From the NCBI GenBank assembly GCA_003517965.1, contig DOZO01000058.1, forward strand, positions 1 to 19,910: a stretch of 19,910 bases of DNA, read 5' to 3'. The stretch comes from Desulfobulbaceae bacterium (GTDB lineage Bacteria > Desulfobacterota > Desulfobulbia > Desulfobulbales > Desulfurivibrionaceae). The notes under the pieces were generated by a model. The model had not been told where the DNA came from, did not search any database, and worked only from the letters and a program-made list of their open reading frames with translations. The position numbers were made by a program, and so were the translations under genes. Each line of letters opens with the position of its first letter. The first letter of the stretch is position 1. Positions 14,679 through 19,910 of the stretch are shown here, piece after piece.

Positions 14679-16127
14679 ATGCCACAAGCGGATATCGGTC
14701 TGATCGGTCTCGCGGTCATGGGCCAGAACCTGGCCCTGAACATGAACGACCATGGGTTTACGGTGGCAGTCTTCAACCGGACGACCGCAACGGTCGATGA
14801 GTTTTTGAGCGGTCCGGCCACGGAGACGAAGATTATCGGCACCCATTCCCTCGAAGAGTTGCTTGGCGCGCTCAAAAAGCCACGCCGGGTCATGCTGATG
14901 GTCAAAGCCGGGCCAGTGGTGGATTCCTTTATCGATTTGCTGCTACCGCACCTGGATCGTGACGACATTATTATCGACGGGGGCAACTCCCTCTATGCCG
15001 ATACCAACCGCCGCACCAAGGCCCTGGCCGATAAGGGCATCCTCTTTGTCGGGACCGGGATCTCCGGGGGCGAGGAGGGAGCGCGCCGGGGGCCGTCCAT
15101 TATGCCGGGCGGCAATTCTGCGGCCTGGCCGCGGGTCAAGGATATCTTGCAGACCATTGCCGCCAAGGTCGATGGCGCGCCTTGTTGCGATTGGGTCGGA
15201 GAAGACGGGGCCGGCCATTTCGTCAAGATGGTGCATAACGGCATCGAATATGGCGACATGCAACTAATCTGCGAGGCCTATGATTTCATGCGTCGCGGCC
15301 TCAGGCTGGACGAAACGGAGATGCAGTCGGTGTTTGCGCAATGGAACAAGGGGGAGCTCGACTCGTATCTGGTTGAGATCACCACTGACATTCTTGGCTT
15401 CAAGGATGCGGACGAGTCTCCCCTGGTGGGAAAAATCCTCGATGCCGCCGGGCAGAAAGGCACCGGCAAATGGACAGTGATCAACGCCCTTGATTTAGGC
15501 GTGCCACTTACCCTGATCGGCGAGGCGGTGTTTGCCCGTTGCTTGTCGGCAATGCAGGAGGAACGGGAAAAGGCTGCCGGTGTTCTTGAAGGCCCGATGA
15601 GCAAGTTTTCCGGTGACTCCCACGAATTCGTAGGATATCTGCGCGATGCCCTGTATGCTTCAAAAATCATCTCCTACGCCCAAGGCTATATGCTCATGCG
15701 CCACGCGGCCGAGGAATACGGCTGGAAACTAAATTACGGCAGCATCGCTCTCATGTGGCGCGGCGGCTGCATTATCCGCAGCGCCTTTCTCGGCGATATC
15801 AAACAGGCCTTTGCCGCGAATCCTGCCCTGGAGAATCTCTTGCTTGACAACTTTTTTCAACAGAAGATCCATGCCGCCCAGGCTGGTTGGCGTAAAATTG
15901 TAGCCAAGGCGGTCGAGTTAGGGATTCCGGCCCCAGCCTTTTCTGCAGCGCTGGCCTTTTATGACGGCTATCGCAGCGCCCGCTTGCCCGCTAACCTGCT
16001 GCAGGCCCAGCGTGATTATTTCGGCGCCCACACCTATGAACGGCTTGACCGGCCAAGGGGGGAATTTTTCCATACCGATTGGAGTGGCAGCGGCGGCAAG
16101 GTGTCGTCGTCAACATATACTGTTTGA
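14679..16127 (+). CDS. gnd: 6-phosphogluconate dehydrogenase, decarboxylating
   Basis: This enzyme converts 6-phosphogluconate with NADP+ to ribulose-5-phosphate, CO2 and NADPH. The 482 aa length is that of the long (Gram-negative and eukaryotic type) class. Visible landmarks are the Rossmann GLAVMGQNLALNM (residues 10-22), NRTT, GTGISGGEEGARRGPSIMPGG (135-155), and catalytic K183 in GHFVKMVHNGIEYGDMQL with E190. A C-terminal QAQRDYFGAHTYERLD and the short tail complete it. The ATG at 14679 has a strong AAGGAG site. It follows broken zwf, so its substrate would have to come from gluconate kinase, another zwf copy, or elsewhere; no phosphogluconolactonase is in the window. The gene itself looks intact. 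Confidence 0.97.
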   Translation: MPQADIGLIGLAVMGQNLALNMNDHGFTVAVFNRTTATVDEFLSGPATETKIIGTHSLEELLGALKKPRRVMLMVKAGPVVDSFIDLLLPHLDRDDIIIDGGNSLYADTNRRTKALADKGILFVGTGISGGEEGARRGPSIMPGGNSAAWPRVKDILQTIAAKVDGAPCCDWVGEDGAGHFVKMVHNGIEYGDMQLICEAYDFMRRGLRLDETEMQSVFAQWNKGELDSYLVEITTDILGFKDADESPLVGKILDAAGQKGTGKWTVINALDLGVPLTLIGEAVFARCLSAMQEEREKAAGVLEGPMSKFSGDSHEFVGYLRDALYASKIISYAQGYMLMRHAAEEYGWKLNYGSIALMWRGGCIIRSAFLGDIKQAFAANPALENLLLDNFFQQKIHAAQAGWRKIVAKAVELGIPAPAFSAALAFYDGYRSARLPANLLQAQRDYFGAHTYERLDRPRGEFFHTDWSGSGGKVSSSTYTV

Positions 16128-16144
16128 GCTGAAAAGAGGCATCC

Positions 16145-16843
16145 ATGGCTAACAATACGAAAACCCTCAACAAGATCCTCATCCTCGGCGTCATCATTCT
16201 CGGAGTCACCGCTTTCAGATATTTTGACCTGGGGCAGTATCTTACCCTTGCTTACCTGAAGGACTCGCAGGAAAAATTTCAACTTCTCTACCAGGAACAC
16301 CGCCTGGCCGTTGTCGCCGCTTACATGGGGATCTATATCGCTGTCACCGCCCTGTCGCTGCCTGGGGCTGTCGTTCTCACCCTGGCGGGCGGCGCCCTGT
16401 TCGGTCTGGCGGTGGGCACGGTGGCGGTCTCCTTTGCCAGCACCATCGGGGCCACCCTGGCCTGTCTGGTTTCCCGTTTCCTGTTGCGGGAATGGGTGCA
16501 GAGTAAATTTGGCGCTCGGCTTGCAACCATCAATGACGGCATCGAACGGGAGGGGGCCTTTTATCTTTTTTCCCTCCGCCTGGTGCCGATCTTCCCTTTC
16601 TTTGTCATCAACGCGGCAATGGGCCTGACCCGGATGCCGCTCGTCACCTTTTTCTGGGTGTCCCAGGTCGGGATGCTGGCAGGCACCATCGTCTTTGTCA
16701 ACGCGGGCAAGGAATTAGCAAAGATTGACTCCCTGGCCGGGATCATGTCGCCGGGGCTTTTGCTTTCCTTTGTGTTTCTTGGCCTCTTCCCGATCACGGT
16801 GAAAAAACTTCTATGGCTTTATCAAACTAAATTCCAACGCTAA
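16145..16843 (+). CDS. TVP38/TMEM64 family membrane protein (DedA/SNARE-associated superfamily)
   Basis: This 232 aa protein has an N-terminal membrane anchor (about residues 8-25), a short amphipathic region (about 35-55), and further helices at about 57-75, 80-105, 140-160, 170-190 and 205-225. The family core is visible: ALSLPGAVVLTLAGGALFG, then SRFLLREWVQ and SLRLVPIFPFFVINAAMGL (arginine-proline re-entrant motif), then GTIVFVNAG. DedA-superfamily relatives are lipid scramblases or flippases; for this subfamily the substrate is unproven. ATG 16145 follows gnd by 17 nt, with AAGAGG upstream. A disulfide reductase follows 15 nt later; in other bacteria this pair can occur as one fused protein, so a joint role at the membrane is likely (inference). 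Confidence 0.9.
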   Translation: MANNTKTLNKILILGVIILGVTAFRYFDLGQYLTLAYLKDSQEKFQLLYQEHRLAVVAAYMGIYIAVTALSLPGAVVLTLAGGALFGLAVGTVAVSFASTIGATLACLVSRFLLREWVQSKFGARLATINDGIEREGAFYLFSLRLVPIFPFFVINAAMGLTRMPLVTFFWVSQVGMLAGTIVFVNAGKELAKIDSLAGIMSPGLLLSFVFLGLFPITVKKLLWLYQTKFQR

Positions 16844-16858
16844 AAAAGGAGGTGTGGC

Positions 16859-18313
16859 ATGGCGAACTATGATTACGATATCGGTATTATCGGCGGGGGC
16901 GCGGCAGGACTCACCGTCGCGTCCGGCGCTGCCCAGCTTGGGGCGAAAACCCTGCTTATCGAAAAAGAGGAGGCCCTGGGCGGCGATTGTCTCCATTTCG
17001 GCTGCGTGCCCAGCAAAACCCTGATCAAGACCGCCCATGTCTATCATCTCATGAAAAACGGGCCAAAATTCGGCCTTCCGGCCATAACCCCGCCGCCGGT
17101 GGATTTCAAGGAGATTTCGGCCCGGATCAAAGCAGTGATCGACATTATCCAGAAGCATGACTCGGTGGAGCGGTTCTGTAAACTGGGCGCCAAAGTCTCA
17201 TTCGGTGCCCCTGAGTTCACCGACGAACATGCCATCCGCTTGAACGGCAAAACCACCTCCGCCCGCGCCTGGGTGATCGCCACCGGCTCCTTTGCCTTGG
17301 TCCCGCCGATCGAGGGACTCGACAAGACATCTTATCTGACCAACCGGGAGATCTTTTCTCTGGAGAAACTCCCCGGCTCCATGATCATTCTGGGCGCCGG
17401 CCCCATCGCCGTTGAAATGGCCCAGGCCTTCTGCCGACTTGGTTCCCAGGTAACGGTGATCCAGCGCAGCGGCCAGATTCTGAGCAAAGAAGACAAGGAA
17501 ATGGCGGACCTTGTCCAGCAGGAGCTGGAAAAAGAAGGGGTTGCCTTTGTTCTGAACACTGCGGTGCTCCGGGTCGGCGATCTTGGTCGTGAACGGGAAG
17601 TGGTGATCAAGAATGAGGCCGGCGAGACCAGAACCCTAAAGGCCGAGGCGCTGCTGGTGGCCCTTGGCCGTTCGCCCAATGTGGCAGGCCTGGGCCTTGG
17701 AAAAATCGACATCCCTTTCGATCACCAAGGGATCAAGGTGGATCAACGGCTCAGAACCAACCACAGGCATATCTATGCCGCGGGAGATGTCAGCGGCGGC
17801 TATCAGTTCACCCATGTGGCCGGCTATGAAGGCGGGGTTGTCCTAAGCAATGCCATCTTTCATCTGCCCAGAAAAGCCGACTACACCCATGTGCCCTGGT
17901 GTACCTATACCCATCCCGAACTGGCCAGCATCGGCATGAATGAAAAAAGCGTCCGCAAGGCCGGGATCGAGTATTCGGTGTGGCAAGAAGAATTCAGCGG
18001 CAACGACCGCGCTCTTGCCGAGGGGGAAGGTGTCGGGCTTATCAAACTGCTGCTGGACAAAAAGGAAAAGCCACTGGGCATCCAGATTCTGGGCCCCCAG
18101 GCCGGCGATCTTTTGAGCGAATGGGTGGCGATCATGAACGGCGGGGTGGGATTGTCGAAAATTGCCTCGGCCATTCATCCCTACCCAACCCTTGGCGAGA
18201 TCAACAAAAGGGTGGTGGGGTCGGTTTTTTCCCGCAAGATATTCTCCGAACCCGTGCGCAAGGCGCTCAAGTTTTTTTTCCGCTATCAGGGTAAGGCTTG
18301 CGAGCAGAAATAA
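16859..18313 (+). CDS. FAD-dependent pyridine nucleotide-disulfide oxidoreductase, MerA-like active site, function unknown
   Basis: The 484 aa fold is that of class I disulfide reductases: N-terminal FAD site GIIGGGAAGLTVAS, redox pair C44/C49 in GGDCLHFGCVPSK, NAD(P)H domain GAGPIAVEMAQAF, FAD contact YAAGDVSG, and a C-terminal dimer domain. Lipoamide and glutathione reductases have His at the catalytic HPTxxE; here the motif is HPYPTLGE (440-447), with Tyr at that place, as in mercuric reductase (PYLTMVE type). Yet it lacks the N-terminal heavy-metal domain and the C-terminal Cys-Cys pair of MerA (it ends ACEQK). So neither lipoamide dehydrogenase nor mercuric reductase fits. A very strong AAAGGAGGT precedes ATG 16859. 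It pairs with TVP38 upstream and a radical SAM gene downstream. Confidence 0.9.
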   Translation: MANYDYDIGIIGGGAAGLTVASGAAQLGAKTLLIEKEEALGGDCLHFGCVPSKTLIKTAHVYHLMKNGPKFGLPAITPPPVDFKEISARIKAVIDIIQKHDSVERFCKLGAKVSFGAPEFTDEHAIRLNGKTTSARAWVIATGSFALVPPIEGLDKTSYLTNREIFSLEKLPGSMIILGAGPIAVEMAQAFCRLGSQVTVIQRSGQILSKEDKEMADLVQQELEKEGVAFVLNTAVLRVGDLGREREVVIKNEAGETRTLKAEALLVALGRSPNVAGLGLGKIDIPFDHQGIKVDQRLRTNHRHIYAAGDVSGGYQFTHVAGYEGGVVLSNAIFHLPRKADYTHVPWCTYTHPELASIGMNEKSVRKAGIEYSVWQEEFSGNDRALAEGEGVGLIKLLLDKKEKPLGIQILGPQAGDLLSEWVAIMNGGVGLSKIASAIHPYPTLGEINKRVVGSVFSRKIFSEPVRKALKFFFRYQGKACEQK

Positions 18314-18337
18314 TTGCATCCACCATCCTGGTGAGGT

Positions 18338-18362
18338 ACCTTGCAAACCCTTTGCAAGAGGT
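18338..18362 (+). promoter_or_regulatory. Strong hairpin ahead of the radical SAM gene
   Basis: CTTGCAAA (18340-18347) and TTTGCAAG (18351-18358) pair perfectly around a CCC loop. ACC and GGT can extend the stem past a small bulge. No T tract follows (GTGTGAAGAAAAAG), so it is not an intrinsic terminator. It lies midway in the 82-nt gap between the reductase and radical SAM genes and may be an RNA-stability or protein-binding element. It could also be a palindromic operator. Confidence 0.4.
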
Positions 18363-18395
18363 GTGAAGAAAAAGAAATTCCCAGGAGAATTTTGC

Positions 18396-19910
18396 ATGTT
18401 TGAAGAATGGCAACGCTTGGAGCAGAATGGAACCCCGGTTTATGTACAGCCGGAAAGGCCTGACTGGTTCGTGCCGGATCACGAGGCTGACTGTCTGTTC
18501 CAGGAGTTGCAACAAGAGAAAGAACCAGGTAGTGGCCGGATGCTCACGGCCCAACGGCTTGTCTCCCAGCTTGCCGCCGACCCCGCCTCTTTATACCCAG
18601 GCCGTCACCCGCTGCTCACCCTGACCAGCCTGAAGGAATGCTGGTTTCATCTCACCGATCGCTGCAATCTGTCCTGTCGCCATTGCCTTTTTGCCTCCTC
18701 CCCGGCCCAGGCCGCCACCCTTGCTCCGGAAGCCCTGGCCCAGGGGATCGCCGAGGCCAGAGCCCTGGGCTGCACCATCTTTTATTTCACCGGGGGCGAG
18801 CCCTTTGTTTATCCGGGTTTTGTCGCGATGGTAGCGGAGTTGCTTGTTGATCCCAAGATTCATGTGGTGGTATTGAGCAATGGGCTGCTGATCCGGGAGC
18901 ACCTTACCGAGCTGCTGGCCCTGCCCAGGGAACAGTTCCACTTGCAGCTCAGCCTGGATGGTCTGGCGGAGCAGCATGAGGCGCAGCGGGGAAAAGGCTC
19001 TTTTGCCGGGCTGCTGGAAAGCCTGGGGTTGCTTAAGGAAATGGGTTTTCCCCTCACCCTGTCGGTGGCGGTGAACCGGGCCAATGTGGGCAAATTGGCC
19101 GAAATTGTCGCCTTTGCTGCCGACCAGGGGATCACCAACATCCACCTTCTCTGGCATTTTGTCCGGGGCAAGGGCAGCTTAGCGCAGTTCGTTGCCCCAG
19201 CCCTGATCCTTCCCGAGTTGATCCGAGCCCAGGAAATGGCTGAGAAAATGGGGGTGCGCCTCGACAACGTGGAATCCCTGCGCAGCCAGATATTCAGCAC
19301 TCCAGGCACTAAGCACGATCTTTCCAACACGGCCTGGGAGTCGCTGGCCATTGGGCCGGACGGGGTAATCTACCCCTCTCCCGCCTTGATCGGCATCACC
19401 GAGCTGGCTTGCGGCCCCTTAAGCGACGGTCTGGCGGCAGTTTGGCGGCACAGCCCGATTCTGGAAAAGATCCGGCAGACGTCACTGATTGACAGCGCTG
19501 ACTATCAGGCCAATCCCTTACGCTTTCTGGTGGGCGGCGGCGATCTGGACCACAGCTATCTGGCCAGCGGCACCCTGGTCGGGCACGATCCATATGTGGA
19601 GCTTTACAATGGCCTGGCTCTCTGGCTGATCAGTCGCCAGGCCCACCAATATCCCATCCGAGCCAAGGCCGAGATTCTGCTGCGAATGGGCGAGGTGCGT
19701 CACGACTGCCCGGATGGCGGGGAGGTGGCTCTCACCCATTGCAATTGCGTGATCTCCCTGGCCGATGGCCATGCCACAGTGCGGGAATTTTATGGCAAAG
19801 CCGCGCTCACCGCCAACGAGGAGATCGTCAATCCCTTTGCCCCTGCTCAGGCCCTGGCCAGTTTTATCCCGACGGATTCGTGGAAAAAATCGGCTCCTCG
19901 CTGTTTCAAG
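18396..19910 (+). CDS. Radical SAM protein with long C-terminal extension (3' end beyond window)
   Basis: The frame is open for 505 codons and runs off the window. After an N-terminal region (1-80), residues 81-100 carry HLTDRCNLSCRHCLFA, the CxxxCxxC [4Fe-4S] site (C90, C94, C97), then FTGGEPF (131-137) for SAM binding and LSLDGLAEQHEAQRG. The next part, SLAIGPDGVIYPSPAL, looks like a SPASM/twitch region, but its usual cysteines are mostly absent (RFLVGGGDLDHSYL). Three cysteines cluster at C438, C449 and C451 (THCNC). From about residue 463, VREFYGKAAL then NPFAPAQAL resembles the lead-in to a SAM methyltransferase of ArsM type, a tentative reading. The ATG at 18396 has CAGGAG 8 nt upstream. 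It is not ArsS, PqqE or MoaA by length and motifs. Substrate unknown. Confidence 0.85.
   Translation, partial: MFEEWQRLEQNGTPVYVQPERPDWFVPDHEADCLFQELQQEKEPGSGRMLTAQRLVSQLAADPASLYPGRHPLLTLTSLKECWFHLTDRCNLSCRHCLFASSPAQAATLAPEALAQGIAEARALGCTIFYFTGGEPFVYPGFVAMVAELLVDPKIHVVVLSNGLLIREHLTELLALPREQFHLQLSLDGLAEQHEAQRGKGSFAGLLESLGLLKEMGFPLTLSVAVNRANVGKLAEIVAFAADQGITNIHLLWHFVRGKGSLAQFVAPALILPELIRAQEMAEKMGVRLDNVESLRSQIFSTPGTKHDLSNTAWESLAIGPDGVIYPSPALIGITELACGPLSDGLAAVWRHSPILEKIRQTSLIDSADYQANPLRFLVGGGDLDHSYLASGTLVGHDPYVELYNGLALWLISRQAHQYPIRAKAEILLRMGEVRHDCPDGGEVALTHCNCVISLADGHATVREFYGKAALTANEEIVNPFAPAQALASFIPTDSWKKSAPRCFK

Noticed and set aside
14570..14800. A functional small gene starting at 14570
   Set aside because: It overlaps gnd by over 100 nt and loses any likeness after about 30 residues; treated as a remnant only.
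14411..14986. Minus-strand frame (191 codons) across the zwf/gnd junction
   Set aside because: It overlaps the conserved start of gnd and the zwf C-terminus, with no family likeness.
16859..18313. Annotation as mercuric reductase or lipoamide dehydrogenase
   Set aside because: There is no HMA domain and no C-terminal Cys-Cys for MerA. The Tyr at the catalytic His position argues against lipoamide dehydrogenase.

Overview
The window reads as chromosomal DNA of an anaerobic, GC-moderate Gram-negative bacterium, most likely Desulfobacterota (Deltaproteobacteria), perhaps Desulfobulbales-like. This placement is an inference from gene content: hisC-cmk linkage, GatCA-type amidotransferase, a selenium-linked YedF, PilZ and HD-GYP proteins, and a TVP38/disulfide-reductase/radical-SAM set. 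No rRNA, tRNA, CRISPR array, transposase or phage gene was seen. No gap between genes exceeds about 200 bases.

The layout is two divergent blocks that part at about 9090-9291. The left block is on the minus strand. In transcription order it holds fau (5-formyltetrahydrofolate cyclo-ligase), a bacterial histone-deacetylase-like amidohydrolase and a strong intrinsic terminator. These are followed by a receiver/HD-GYP response regulator, gatC, gatA, hisC, cmk, two tandem PilZ proteins, yedF, and a class V aminotransferase-fold cysteine desulfurase. Overlaps of 8 to 25 nt and short gaps suggest two or three operons. Themes are c-di-GMP signalling (HD-GYP plus two PilZ receptors), housekeeping translation and biosynthesis (gatCA, hisC, cmk), and sulfur/selenium trafficking (yedF plus desulfurase).

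The right block is on the plus strand. It starts with a membrane sensor (TM-periplasmic-TM-HAMP) whose PAS domain breaks off at a frameshift, followed by a secreted DUF547 protein. Next come a DPM1-like GT2 glycosyltransferase and an abutting multi-pass GT-C/GT87-like protein. A glucose-6-phosphate dehydrogenase gene (zwf) follows that is visibly broken by one frameshift and a large internal deletion, then a possible AhpD-like remnant and an intact gnd. The block ends with a TVP38/TMEM64 membrane protein, an FAD disulfide oxidoreductase with a MerA-like Tyr in place of the catalytic His, and a radical SAM protein that runs off the window.

The most interesting part is 16145-19910. A TVP38 membrane protein, a non-canonical disulfide reductase and a radical SAM enzyme with an extended C-terminus form a compact apparent operon whose substrate I cannot name. 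Nearby DUF547, GT2 and GT-C genes, and the AhpD-like scrap, hint at a larger accessory pathway. The stretch between 9292 and 14680 also shows gene decay: one truncated sensor, one broken zwf and one gene scrap. If these are not assembly errors, the oxidative pentose phosphate branch here has lost its first enzyme while keeping 6-phosphogluconate dehydrogenase.
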